Source of the DNA: Clostridia bacterium
GTDB taxonomy: Bacteria > Bacillota > Clostridia > Oscillospirales > Acutalibacteraceae
NCBI GenBank assembly: GCA_017543285.1
Contig: JAFYGK010000018.1
Coordinates: 1 to 45,605 of the forward strand
Reading direction: 5' to 3'
Length of the DNA stretch: 45,605 nt
The notes beneath the pieces were generated by a model, which was not told where the DNA came from, did not search any database, and worked only from the letters and a program-made list of their open reading frames with translations. Made by a program: the position numbers and the translations under genes. Below, piece by piece: positions 37,276-45,605 of this stretch (position 1 is its first letter; every line of letters begins with the position of its first letter).

Positions 37276-38727
37276 ATGAGTCTTACAGAGGAATGCGGAG
37301 TATTCGGAATAATGTCGCCCTGCAGGGTAAACGCCGCCGAAATATGCTATTACGGGCTGTATGCCCTTCAGCACCGTGGCCAGGAAAGCTGCGGCATTGT
37401 CGTCAACGACGACGGGCTGTTTTTCTCCCGCAAGGATACCGGTCTGGTCAGCGAGGTTTTTTCGCATGACAGTCTGTCGCGCCTGCCGTGCGGGACCATG
37501 GCGGTCGGTCATGTGCGTTACGGCACGACCGGGAATGCCAGCCGAAGCAACTGCCAGCCGATAGAGGTGAACCATCAGAAGGGCAGAATGGCGCTGGCGC
37601 ACAACGGCAATCTCAGCAACGCCGTCAGGCTGCGCAGTGAGCTGGAGATGTCGGGAGCCATTTTTCACACGACGAGCGACACCGAAACGATAGCCTATAT
37701 CGTCACAAGGGAACGGCTGAGAACGTCCTCCATCGAGAACGCCCTGAGCGCTGCCATGAACACGCTCGACGGCGCATATTCGCTCGTTCTCATGTCTCCG
37801 CAAAAGCTGATATGCGCAAGAGATCCCTACGGCTTTCGTCCGTTATGCTTCGGGAAAACTCCCGACGGGATATATGTCGCGGCGTCGGAAAGCTGCGCGC
37901 TGGGAGCCGTCGGAGCGCGGTTTATCCGCGACGTCGAGCCGGGAGAAATACTTGTTTTCAGCAAAAACGGCGTCGTTTCAAGAAAAGAGCACTGCGGTAA
38001 AAAGGACAAAAAGCTGTGCGTTTTCGAATATATCTATTTTGCCAGACCGGACTCGGTGATAGACGGCGTTCCGGTGCATCCGGCAAGGATACGCGCCGGA
38101 GAAATTTTAGCGCAGACCCATCCGGCAGACGCGGATATAGTTGTCGGCGTACCCGATTCGGGACTGGACGCAGCTCTTGGCTTCAGCCGGGCTTCGGGAA
38201 TACCCTACGGCATAGGACTTATAAAAAACAAGTATATCGGCAGAACCTTTATATCTCCCGGCCAGAACGCCCGTCTGGACCAGGTGAGGATAAAACTCAG
38301 CGCGATAGAGAAAACGGTAAAGGACAGGCGGATAGTGCTCATAGACGATTCCATAGTCAGAGGAACGACGAGCAGGCGTATAGTCGGCCTGCTGCGCGAG
38401 GCGGGAGCAAAGGAAATTCACATGCGCGTATCGTCGCCTCCCTTTCTTCATCCCTGCTTTTACGGCACCGACATAGACTCGGACGATCACCTTATAGCGT
38501 GCAGACACACCGTCGAACAGATCGCCGGAATAATCGGCGCGGACACCCTGGGTTATCTGCCCGTCTCGCAGCTCGGACAGCTTGCGGACGGCTGCGGATA
38601 TTGCAGCGCGTGCTTTGACGGAAAATATCCGACCGACATTCCGGCCGACACAAGAAAAGACAGATTCGAGCGCGGCCTGTCCGAAAAAGAAACCCGAAAC
38701 AAAAGCGAAAACGAGGAGCCGGCATGA
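37276..38727 (+). CDS. purF: Amidophosphoribosyltransferase
   Basis: First committed step of purine synthesis: PRPP + glutamine to phosphoribosylamine. 483 residues. Starts MSLTEECGVFGI; the six residues before Cys7 are a propeptide whose removal frees the N-terminal nucleophile. GATase features: YALQHRGQESCGI, VGHVRYGTTG, LAHNGNLSNA. PRPP-binding loop: VLIDDSIVRGTTSRRIV. Cys residues in KLCVFEYIYFARPDS, PFLHPCFYGTD and GYCSACFDGKYPTD match the [4Fe-4S] ligands of the Bacillus-type enzyme, so this is an oxygen-sensitive form suited to an anaerobe. ATG 37276 is chosen for its AAAGGAG site. It overlaps carA by four bases. Confidence 0.95.
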   Translation: MSLTEECGVFGIMSPCRVNAAEICYYGLYALQHRGQESCGIVVNDDGLFFSRKDTGLVSEVFSHDSLSRLPCGTMAVGHVRYGTTGNASRSNCQPIEVNHQKGRMALAHNGNLSNAVRLRSELEMSGAIFHTTSDTETIAYIVTRERLRTSSIENALSAAMNTLDGAYSLVLMSPQKLICARDPYGFRPLCFGKTPDGIYVAASESCALGAVGARFIRDVEPGEILVFSKNGVVSRKEHCGKKDKKLCVFEYIYFARPDSVIDGVPVHPARIRAGEILAQTHPADADIVVGVPDSGLDAALGFSRASGIPYGIGLIKNKYIGRTFISPGQNARLDQVRIKLSAIEKTVKDRRIVLIDDSIVRGTTSRRIVGLLREAGAKEIHMRVSSPPFLHPCFYGTDIDSDDHLIACRHTVEQIAGIIGADTLGYLPVSQLGQLADGCGYCSACFDGKYPTDIPADTRKDRFERGLSEKETRNKSENEEPA

Positions 38728-39830
38728 AAAGAGATTACAACAGAAAGCTGATCCTGGAGGACGGACGGGAATTTTACGGCTACAGCTTCGGCAGCACATG
38801 CGACAAGGTATGCGAGATAGTATTCAACACATCCATGGTCGGTTATCAGGAGATAATCTCCGATCCGTCGTATACATATCAGGCGGTAGTTATGACATAT
38901 CCGCTCATAGGAAACTACGGCATGGCGCAGGACGATTACGAAACGGCGGTTCCCAGCATCGGCGCGCTCATCGTGCGCGAATATAACGATCAGCCGTCCA
39001 ATTTCAGAAGCTGCGCCACCCTTTCCGAGGTGATGAAAAAATACAATATCCCCGGAATATGCGGAGTGGACACGCGCAGGCTGACCCGCTCCATTCGCGA
39101 TTTCGGAAGCAGAAGGGCTCTGATAACAAGACCGTCGATAACGCTCGGACAGGGTCTTGAGATACTCAGGCTGATCGGGCTCCCGAGGGACGCCGTTTCC
39201 TCTGTGAGCTGCAAGGCTCCGTGGACCTCTCATGCCCAAACGGAAAAATACCATGTCGCGGCCATAGACTGCGGCATGAAGATGAATATAGTTCGCTCGC
39301 TGAACAGGCGCGGATGCAGGGTAACGGCGGTTCCGTGGAATACTCCGGCGCGGGAAATAGAAAAAATCAGACCGGACGGAATATTCATTTCCAACGGTCC
39401 GGGCGACCCTACAGACATTCCGGAAACCGCGGAGACAATAAGACAGCTTATCGGCAGATTTCCGATCTTCGGAATTTGCCTGGGTCATCAGATAATATCG
39501 CTCGCTTACGGCGCAAAAACATACAAGCTGAAATTCGGTCACAGAGGCGGCAACCATCCGGTCATGAATATCGACACCGGAAAAATAGAAATAACCTCGC
39601 AGAACCATTCCTTTGCCGTCGATCCGGACAGCCTCAAAGGCACAAGACTCACCGTCACCCATGTCAATCTGCTCGACAATACGATTGAGGGAGTGAAATG
39701 CGACGAGGACAGGGTATTCAGCGTTCAGTACCATCCGGAAAGCTCGCCCGGTCCACAGGACAGCGCTTATCTGTTCGACCGTTTTATAAGGCTGATGAAG
39801 GAGGAAAAGCACAGTGCCCAAAAGAAATGA
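38724..39830 (+). CDS. carA: Carbamoyl phosphate synthase small subunit
   Basis: Hydrolyses glutamine and passes ammonia to CarB for carbamoyl phosphate, the precursor of pyrimidines and arginine. 368 residues, normal length. The N-terminal domain has [16 protein letters not shown] and the typical [17 protein letters not shown]. The C-terminal class I GATase has SNGPGDP, the nucleophile in [22 protein letters not shown] and the His/Glu of [11 protein letters not shown]. The start overlaps purF (ATGA) and the end overlaps carB by 17 bases. Neither pyr nor arg genes are in the window. Confidence 0.96.
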   Translation: MKRDYNRKLILEDGREFYGYSFGSTCDKVCEIVFNTSMVGYQEIISDPSYTYQAVVMTYPLIGNYGMAQDDYETAVPSIGALIVREYNDQPSNFRSCATLSEVMKKYNIPGICGVDTRRLTRSIRDFGSRRALITRPSITLGQGLEILRLIGLPRDAVSSVSCKAPWTSHAQTEKYHVAAIDCGMKMNIVRSLNRRGCRVTAVPWNTPAREIEKIRPDGIFISNGPGDPTDIPETAETIRQLIGRFPIFGICLGHQIISLAYGAKTYKLKFGHRGGNHPVMNIDTGKIEITSQNHSFAVDPDSLKGTRLTVTHVNLLDNTIEGVKCDEDRVFSVQYHPESSPGPQDSAYLFDRFIRLMKEEKHSAQKK

Positions 39831-42800
39831 CATTCGCAAGGTCCTCGTCATCGGCTCGGGTCCCATCGTAATAGGTCAGGCGGCAGAATTTGACTACGCC
39901 GGAACGCAGGCCTGTCTGGCTCTCAGGGAAGAGGGGTATGAAGTCGTCCTGTGCAACTGCAACCCCGCGACCATCATGACTGATACATCAATAGCCGACA
40001 GGGTATATATGGAGCCTCTGACGCTGGAATACATGGCGAAGATAATCCGCTACGAGCGCCCGGACGCCATACTTCCGGGAATCGGCGGACAGACCGGACT
40101 GAATTTAGCCATACAGCTTGAAAAAAAGGGCGTACTGCGCGAATGCGGGACCGAGCTGCTGGGCACAAAATCCAGCAGCATAGAAAAGGCGGAGGACAGG
40201 GAACTTTTCAAGGAACTGTGCGAGAGTCTCGGCGAGCCGGTGCTGCCGTCCGATATTGCGAACTCGGTCGAGGAGGGTGTTGCGGCTGCAAAGCGCATAG
40301 GCTTTCCCGTCGTTTTGCGTCCCGCCTTCACTCTTGGCGGAACGGGCGGCGGCTTTGCCGAAAACGAGGATGAGCTTATTGCTCTTATGAAAAATGCGCT
40401 GGCTCTGTCGCCCGTAAGTCAGGTGCTGATCGAAAAGAGCATAAAGGGATTCAAGGAAATAGAATACGAGGTAATGCGCGACAGCAACGATACGGCAATA
40501 ACCGTATGCAATATGGAGAACCTCGACCCCGTCGGAATACACACCGGCGACTCCATAGTCGTCTGTCCGTCGCAGACGCTTACCAACAGGGAATATCAGA
40601 TGCTGCGCGACAGCGCGCTCAAAATAATCCGAGCGCTTCAGATAGAAGGCGGCTGCAACGTGCAGTTCGCGCTCGACCCGAAATCCTTCCGGTATTATCT
40701 GATAGAAGTAAACCCGAGGGTCTCGCGTTCGTCCGCGCTGGCTTCAAAGGCGAGCGGCTACCCGATAGCGAGAGTATCGGCAAAGATAGGCGTCGGCATG
40801 ACGCTTGACGAAATACAGATAGCCAACACTCCGGCTTCGTTCGAGCCGGCGCTCGATTACGTCGTCACCAAAATGCCGCGGTTTGCCTTTGACAAATTCA
40901 CCGACGCCAACAACTCTCTCGGCACACAGATGAAGGCTACCGGCGAGGCAATGAGCGTGGGCAGGACCTTTGAGGAGAGCCTGCTCAAAGCGGTGCGCTC
41001 GCTGGAAACGGGACATTTCCACCTATACGACGCAAAATTCGACGGCATGTCCGGGGATGAACTGCTCGGCTACATAAAAACCGGCACAGACGACCGTATT
41101 TTCGCCGTCGCGCAGCTTTTCAGGCTTGGCTGCGAAGCGTCTGAAATAGCCAAAGCTACAGCAATAGATATGTTTTTCATCGGGAAGATAAAAAACATAA
41201 CCGACGCGGAGAAAATAACAAAGCAAAACCCCGGAGACGCCGCGACCCTGTACAGGGCAAAGCGCATGGGCTTTTCCGACAGGGAGATAGCTCTTTTGTG
41301 GGGCGTGGGAGAAACGGATATTTTCAACATGCGCCGCAGAGAAAGAATAACCCCGGTATACAAGATGATAGACACCTGCGCCGGAGAATTCGACAGCTAT
41401 ATACCGTATTTTTACTCGACATACGAAGAGGAAAACGAATCTGTGGTCTCCGACAGGAAAAAGATAGTCGTCCTCGGCTCCGGCCCCATAAGAATAGGTC
41501 AGGGGGTCGAATTTGACTATTCTTCGGTGCACGCGGTAAAAACAATTAAAGAGGCCGGATTCGAGGCCATTATAATCAACAACAATCCCGAGACGGTTTC
41601 CACCGATTACACCTGCTCGGACAAGCTCTATTTTGAGCCACTTTGCGTCGAGGACGTCATGAATATCATAGAGCTGGAGCATCCCTTCGGAGTAATAGCG
41701 ACCCTCGGCGGCCAGACGGCCATCAATCTTGCGGAGCCTTTAACGGAACGCGGAGTCAGGATAATCGGCACCGACTGCGAAGCTATCGACCGCGCCGAAA
41801 ACCGCGACGCGTTTGAGCGGCTTCTTTTGTCGCTCGGAATACCGCAGCCAGAAGGGAGAGCGGTCACCGACATCGAGGAAGGAATAAAGGCGGCGAGGGA
41901 GATCGGCTACCCCGTGCTTGTCAGGCCCAGCTTCGTACTGGGCGGAAGAGCCATGCAGATAGTCGCAAAGGAGGAGCACCTTCGCCAATATCTGAAAACC
42001 GCTGTCGAAATAGACAGGGACAAGCCTGTGCTTGTCGACAGATACATACGCGGCAAGGAGGTCGAGGTTGACGCCGTATGCGACGGGAAGCAGGTCTTTG
42101 TGCCCGGCATAATGGAGCTTGTAGAGCGCACCGGAATCCACTCGGGCGACTCGATAAGCGTATATCCGCCATACAGCATTTCCGACAGGGTAAAAAGAAC
42201 GATCCTCGACTATACCGAAAGGCTGGGCATAGGCATTGGCATAGTAGGTCTTTTCAACATACAGTTCATCGTGGACGAGCATGACGATGTATATATAATA
42301 GAGGTCAATCCCAGATCGTCGCGCACCGTGCCCTTTTTGTCAAAGGCGACCGGCTTCAGCCTTGCAGACATAGCGACGCTTGTCATTCTGGGGAAAAGCC
42401 TCAGAGAGCAGGGGATAAATGAAATATATCCAAAGGAAAAAGCCCGCTGCTATGTAAAGGCCCCGGCATTTTCCTTTTCCAAGCTCAGCGGCATGGACGC
42501 ATATCTGTCGCCCGAAATGAAATCGACGGGCGAAGCCATAGGCTACGATAAAAAGCTGCACCGCGCAATGTTCAAGGCGCTCATCGCTTCGGGAATACGC
42601 CTGCAAAACTACGGAACGGTTGTAGTCACCCTTGCCGACGAGGACAAGGAGGAGGCCCTGCCTCTCGTGCGCCGGTTCTACGATATGGGATTCAACATAG
42701 AGGCGACGATAGGCACGGCGAACTTTCTGAAGGAGCACGGCATACGCACCAGACTTCGCCGCAAGCTGAGCGAAGGAAGCGAGGAAATACTCGATTCCAT

Positions 42801-42996
42801 CCGCGCCGGCTATGTCAGCTATGTCATAAACACGCGAGCCATACTGTCGGGCGTGCATTATGAGGACGGAGTCGCAATCCGGCGCTGTGCCATAATGAAC
42901 AACATAACAATGCTGACCTCGCTCGACACCGTCAGGGTGCTGCTTGACGTTCTGGAGGAGGTCACGATAGGCATTTCAACGATAGACAGCGAATAA
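39814..42996 (+). CDS. carB: Carbamoyl phosphate synthase large subunit
   Basis: Makes carbamoyl phosphate from bicarbonate, ammonia and two ATP. 1060 residues, full length. Two homologous halves each have a pre-ATP-grasp and ATP-grasp domain: first half [63 protein letters not shown]; second half [66 protein letters not shown]. The C-terminal MGS-like allosteric domain is about 935-1060. It starts with GTG, eight bases after AAGGAGG, inside the carA end. Confidence 0.96.
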   Translation: MPKRNDIRKVLVIGSGPIVIGQAAEFDYAGTQACLALREEGYEVVLCNCNPATIMTDTSIADRVYMEPLTLEYMAKIIRYERPDAILPGIGGQTGLNLAIQLEKKGVLRECGTELLGTKSSSIEKAEDRELFKELCESLGEPVLPSDIANSVEEGVAAAKRIGFPVVLRPAFTLGGTGGGFAENEDELIALMKNALALSPVSQVLIEKSIKGFKEIEYEVMRDSNDTAITVCNMENLDPVGIHTGDSIVVCPSQTLTNREYQMLRDSALKIIRALQIEGGCNVQFALDPKSFRYYLIEVNPRVSRSSALASKASGYPIARVSAKIGVGMTLDEIQIANTPASFEPALDYVVTKMPRFAFDKFTDANNSLGTQMKATGEAMSVGRTFEESLLKAVRSLETGHFHLYDAKFDGMSGDELLGYIKTGTDDRIFAVAQLFRLGCEASEIAKATAIDMFFIGKIKNITDAEKITKQNPGDAATLYRAKRMGFSDREIALLWGVGETDIFNMRRRERITPVYKMIDTCAGEFDSYIPYFYSTYEEENESVVSDRKKIVVLGSGPIRIGQGVEFDYSSVHAVKTIKEAGFEAIIINNNPETVSTDYTCSDKLYFEPLCVEDVMNIIELEHPFGVIATLGGQTAINLAEPLTERGVRIIGTDCEAIDRAENRDAFERLLLSLGIPQPEGRAVTDIEEGIKAAREIGYPVLVRPSFVLGGRAMQIVAKEEHLRQYLKTAVEIDRDKPVLVDRYIRGKEVEVDAVCDGKQVFVPGIMELVERTGIHSGDSISVYPPYSISDRVKRTILDYTERLGIGIGIVGLFNIQFIVDEHDDVYIIEVNPRSSRTVPFLSKATGFSLADIATLVILGKSLREQGINEIYPKEKARCYVKAPAFSFSKLSGMDAYLSPEMKSTGEAIGYDKKLHRAMFKALIASGIRLQNYGTVVVTLADEDKEEALPLVRRFYDMGFNIEATIGTANFLKEHGIRTRLRRKLSEGSEEILDSIRAGYVSYVINTRAILSGVHYEDGVAIRRCAIMNNITMLTSLDTVRVLLDVLEEVTIGISTIDSE

Positions 42997-43059
42997 ACGC
43001 CTTGGTTCAGGCCGCAGAAAGGCTTTAGAGATCAAATCATATAATCGGGAGGAAACGCA

Positions 43060-43851
43060 ATGCACTTTACAAAAATGCACGGTCTGGGAAACGACTATCT
43101 GTATGTTTACGGCGAGCCGGAAAACCCGTCGGAAAATTCGGTAATGCTGTCCGAGAGGCATTTCGGCGCGGGCTCAGACGGGATGATATGGATAAGTCCC
43201 TCGGACCTTGCGGATTTTAAAATGAGGATATTCAACGCCGACGGGAGCGAAGCCATGATGTGCGGAAACGGCATACGCTGCGTCGGAAAGTATGTTTACG
43301 ACAAGGGCTTTACCGACAAAAAGCAGCTCAGGATAGAAACCCTGTCGGGCATAAAAACGCTCAGCCTTCATGTGACAGACGGCAGAGTGGACAGCGTCAC
43401 CGTGGACATGGGAAGGGCCGCTGTGCTCGGCGACCTAACCCTCGACGTGGACGGACAGATAATAACCTGCACGCACGTTTCGGTGGGAAATCCCCACGCG
43501 GTCATATTCGTAGACGATATAAAGAACGCCCCGCTCACGGTACTGGGGCCCAAGATTGAGCATCATGAGGCGTTTCCCGACGGCGTAAACGTCGAATTTG
43601 TCCAGCCGGTATCCCGAAACGAACTGAGAATGCGGGTATGGGAGCGCGGAAGCGGCGTGACGATGGCCTGCGGTACGGGAGCGTGCGCCAGCACGATGGC
43701 GGCGATAAAAAAAGGCTTTTGCAGATACGACCTGCCTGTTTCGGTGCATCTTGACGGAGGAACGCTCGAAATAAGCGTTACGCCCGACAATAACGTAACA
43801 ATGACCGGCCCCGCCAAAACCATATACGAAGGAGAGACCGATTTATGCTGA
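43060..43851 (+). CDS. dapF: Diaminopimelate epimerase
   Basis: Interconverts LL- and meso-diaminopimelate for lysine and peptidoglycan. 263 residues. N terminus FTKMHGLGNDYLYVYG, then ADGSEAMMCGNGIRCVGKYV with one catalytic Cys, and the second in TMACGTGACASTMAAIKKG. Both Cys are present, so the enzyme should be active. Ribosome site GGGAGG. It overlaps dapL by seven bases; together they form the final steps from tetrahydrodipicolinate. Confidence 0.95.
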   Translation: MHFTKMHGLGNDYLYVYGEPENPSENSVMLSERHFGAGSDGMIWISPSDLADFKMRIFNADGSEAMMCGNGIRCVGKYVYDKGFTDKKQLRIETLSGIKTLSLHVTDGRVDSVTVDMGRAAVLGDLTLDVDGQIITCTHVSVGNPHAVIFVDDIKNAPLTVLGPKIEHHEAFPDGVNVEFVQPVSRNELRMRVWERGSGVTMACGTGACASTMAAIKKGFCRYDLPVSVHLDGGTLEISVTPDNNVTMTGPAKTIYEGETDLC

Positions 43852-45029
43852 CGCCGAATATGCACTACTCCGATCTGAAGAATTCCTATCTTTTTTACAA
43901 CATTGCTCAAAAAACAAAGGCCTATCTCGAAGCCCATCCCGGCACGCATCTTTACCGCATGGGCATTGGCGACGTATCGCTGCCTCTGTGCAAGGCGGTC
44001 ATAGACGCCCTGCACGAGGCTGTTGAGGATCAGGCGAAAAAGGAAACCTTCAACGGATACATGCCCGAATGCGGCGCGCCTTTTCTGCGCAAAACCGTAG
44101 CCGGGTACTATTCAAAGAGAGGCATTGCCCTGTCCGACGACGAGGTTTTTATCTCGAGCGGTGCGAGCGACGAGCTGGGAGACATCCTCGATCTGTTTGA
44201 CAGGAGCAGCGCGGCTCTTGTGATAGAGCCGGCGTATCCGGCCTATGTTGACGCAAACGTCATTGCAGGCAGAAAAACGGTACATCTGGCTTCGGACAGA
44301 AAAAACGGGTTTTTGCCCGATCCGGACGACAGCGCGGACGCAGACATTCTTTACATCTGCTCGCCCAACAATCCGACGGGAGCAGTTTTTGGCCGCGAAA
44401 AGCTGCAAAAATGGGTGGACTTCGCCAACAAAAGGCAGGCAGTCATCCTGTTTGACGCAGCGTATGAGGCGTTTATCGAGCAGGACGATCTGCCGCACAG
44501 CATTTTCGAGCTTGACGGCGCGCGCAGCTGCGCTATAGAGATATGCTCGCTGTCCAAAACGGCAGGCTTCACCGGCACGAGACTGGGATACACGGTCATA
44601 CCGCATGAGCTGAAAAGACACGGCATGAGCCTTCACGACATGTGGGTTAGAAACCGAACGACAAAAACAAACGGCGTTTCATATATCATCCAGAAGGGCG
44701 CTGCCGCCGTATTCACCGACGAGGGGCAAAGACAGATACGCGAAAACATTCAGATATACAAAAACAACGCGGAGGTGCTGATGCAGGCGCTGGATAAGCT
44801 GGGCATATGGTATTGCGGCGGGAAAAACGCCCCCTATATATGGATGAAGTGTCCCGGCAATATGTCAGGCTGGGAATTTTTCGATCATCTGCTCAACAGG
44901 ATACAGGTGGTCGGCACACCGGGAGAGGGCTTCGGCGCATGCGGCGAAGGATTCTTCCGCTTTTCCTCCTTCGGCAGTCCGGAGGATACGAAAAAGGCTG
45001 CCGAAAGGCTGTGCGCGCTGCTCGGGTGA
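43845..45029 (+). CDS. dapL: LL-diaminopimelate aminotransferase
   Basis: PLP enzyme that converts tetrahydrodipicolinate directly to LL-DAP with glutamate as amino donor. 394 residues, class I aminotransferase fold. Landmarks: YRMGIGDVSLPL, GYMPECGAPFLRKTV, SPNNPTGAVF, FDAAYEAFI and the PLP Lys in CSLSKTAGFTGTRLGYTVIP. Strong similarity in layout to the DapL family and the overlap with dapF make the aminotransferase pathway likely in place of the succinylase route. It consumes glutamate, so it also links to the nitrogen block. Confidence 0.95.
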   Translation: MLTPNMHYSDLKNSYLFYNIAQKTKAYLEAHPGTHLYRMGIGDVSLPLCKAVIDALHEAVEDQAKKETFNGYMPECGAPFLRKTVAGYYSKRGIALSDDEVFISSGASDELGDILDLFDRSSAALVIEPAYPAYVDANVIAGRKTVHLASDRKNGFLPDPDDSADADILYICSPNNPTGAVFGREKLQKWVDFANKRQAVILFDAAYEAFIEQDDLPHSIFELDGARSCAIEICSLSKTAGFTGTRLGYTVIPHELKRHGMSLHDMWVRNRTTKTNGVSYIIQKGAAAVFTDEGQRQIRENIQIYKNNAEVLMQALDKLGIWYCGGKNAPYIWMKCPGNMSGWEFFDHLLNRIQVVGTPGEGFGACGEGFFRFSSFGSPEDTKKAAERLCALLG

Positions 45030-45209
45030 TACCGAACACCGGCTAACAATGAAGACCATGTTTAACCGGCATTAAGCGTAAGCTCTTTCCTTACTTTGGC
45101 TCTTTCATTCTCGTCCGCTTTGTGATATAGTAATATAGTGTCAGACAAAAAACGCAGAACAAAATCATTTCCTTCGGCCGATGCGCCGATAACAAACAGG
45201 GGGATTTTT

Positions 45210-45605
45210 ATGAATAAACAACCGATCGATCTGTCCCTGCTCGACGGTGTGCTTTCGGAGTACGCCGGGGTAAAGGGCAGTCTTATCACATTTTTGCAGC
45301 GCGCGCAGGACGCCTACGGCTATCTGCCAAAGGAGGCCGTCGAGCTCATCTCCGGACGCACCGGTATCGCTTCCTCCGAAATAATGGGCGTTGCTACCTT
45401 CTATACGCAGTTCCGTTTTGAGCCGGTCGGGAAATACCTCATCATGCTCTGCCAGGGAACCGCCTGCCACGTAAACTCGTCCGAGCTTATTCTGCAGACC
45501 GTAAAGGACGAGCTGGGCATTGACGACGGACAAACGACTCCCGACGGACTCTTTTCGCTCAAATGCGTCGCCTGTCTCGGCTGCTGCTCGCTGTCGCCCG
45601 TCATG
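45210..45605 (+). CDS. NuoE/HydC/HndA-like [2Fe-2S] subunit (3' truncated by the window)
   Basis: The ATG at 45210, after AGGGGG, opens a frame that reaches the window edge; 132 residues are visible. The protein begins MNKQPIDLSLLDGVL and continues with YGYLPKEAVELIS, GVATFYTQFRFEPVGKY, the first Cys pair in MLCQGTACHVNSSE and the second in CVACLGCCSLSPVM. These four Cys bind the [2Fe-2S] cluster in the thioredoxin-like 24-kDa subunit of complex I, NADP-reducing hydrogenases and electron-bifurcating hydrogenases (established). In a fermentative Clostridia context it is probably the first gene of a hydrogenase or NADH-oxidoreductase cluster to the right. The final residues are missing. Confidence 0.93.
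   Translation, partial: MNKQPIDLSLLDGVLSEYAGVKGSLITFLQRAQDAYGYLPKEAVELISGRTGIASSEIMGVATFYTQFRFEPVGKYLIMLCQGTACHVNSSELILQTVKDELGIDDGQTTPDGLFSLKCVACLGCCSLSPVM

Noticed and set aside
38553..39866. 437-codon minus-strand frame opposite purF and carA
   Set aside because: It crosses the purF/carA junction and overlaps two well-supported genes.
45039..45069. Terminator after dapL
   Set aside because: CCGGCTAACA/TGTTTAACCGG pairs only with a mismatch and a bulge, and no T tract follows.

Overview
The window looks like the chromosome of an anaerobic Gram-positive bacterium of the class Clostridia, probably an uncultured gut-type lineage. The evidence is strong AGGAGG-type ribosome binding sites with some TTG/GTG starts, an archaeal-type glutamate synthase split over several genes, a type III glutamine synthetase, an Amt-PII fusion, an ANTAR regulator, diaminopimelate synthesis through an LL-DAP aminotransferase, and a NuoE/HydC-like flavoprotein partner at the right edge. 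No phage, transposase, CRISPR array, tRNA or rRNA gene was recognised. All assignments come from reading the sequence; no search was run.

Region 1 (1-1650) holds the 3' end of a large surface-protein gene. Its first visible residues resemble the C-terminal half of ubiquitin, followed by an InlB-B-type repeat and two copies of a C-terminal module. After it come terminators and a short minus-strand gene remnant. Region 2 (1661-6820, minus strand) is a potassium operon: trkH - trkA - small membrane protein - kdpD - kdpE. KdpD lacks its usual N-terminal domain, no kdpFABC genes are present, and base composition is visibly lower in GC than the neighbours. Paired direct repeats in front of trkH are a plausible KdpE site.

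Region 3 (about 7150-22280, plus strand) is the most unusual part: an ECF-like sigma factor, a two-TM anti-sigma-like protein, an eight-TM protein, a PrsW-like intramembrane protease, a second two-TM protein similar to the first, and a secreted giant of 3884 residues. A 16-bp direct repeat lies at each end of this block. The giant ends in the same module type as the partial protein at the left edge, so the two belong to one family of envelope proteins. The sigma/anti-sigma-like/PrsW set suggests a membrane-signalled circuit controlling display of the giant; this is inference.

Region 4 (22330-35350) is a nitrogen-assimilation block around two divergent promoters near 29.5 kb. On the minus strand a seven-gene operon encodes glutamate synthase as separate parts (amidotransferase, FMN core, ferredoxin, FAD reductase, GXGXG domain), then a short glutamine synthetase I-like protein with an altered metal ligand, and an ANTAR regulator. 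On the plus strand lie gdhA, glnN (GSIII), an Amt-PII fusion and a 55-aa acidic protein. The leaders of the gltS operon, gdhA and glnN all carry intrinsic-terminator hairpins beginning with AAAGGC, which suggests termination/antitermination control, possibly by the ANTAR protein encoded at the end of the operon.

Region 5 (35350-45029, plus strand) is biosynthetic: a structured leader, then guaA, purF, carA and carB, then dapF and dapL. GuaA, PurF and CarA consume glutamine and so draw on the product of region 4. Region 6 (45210 to the end) is the start of a NuoE/HydC/HndA-like [2Fe-2S] subunit, probably the first gene of an NADH-linked hydrogenase or related flavin complex.
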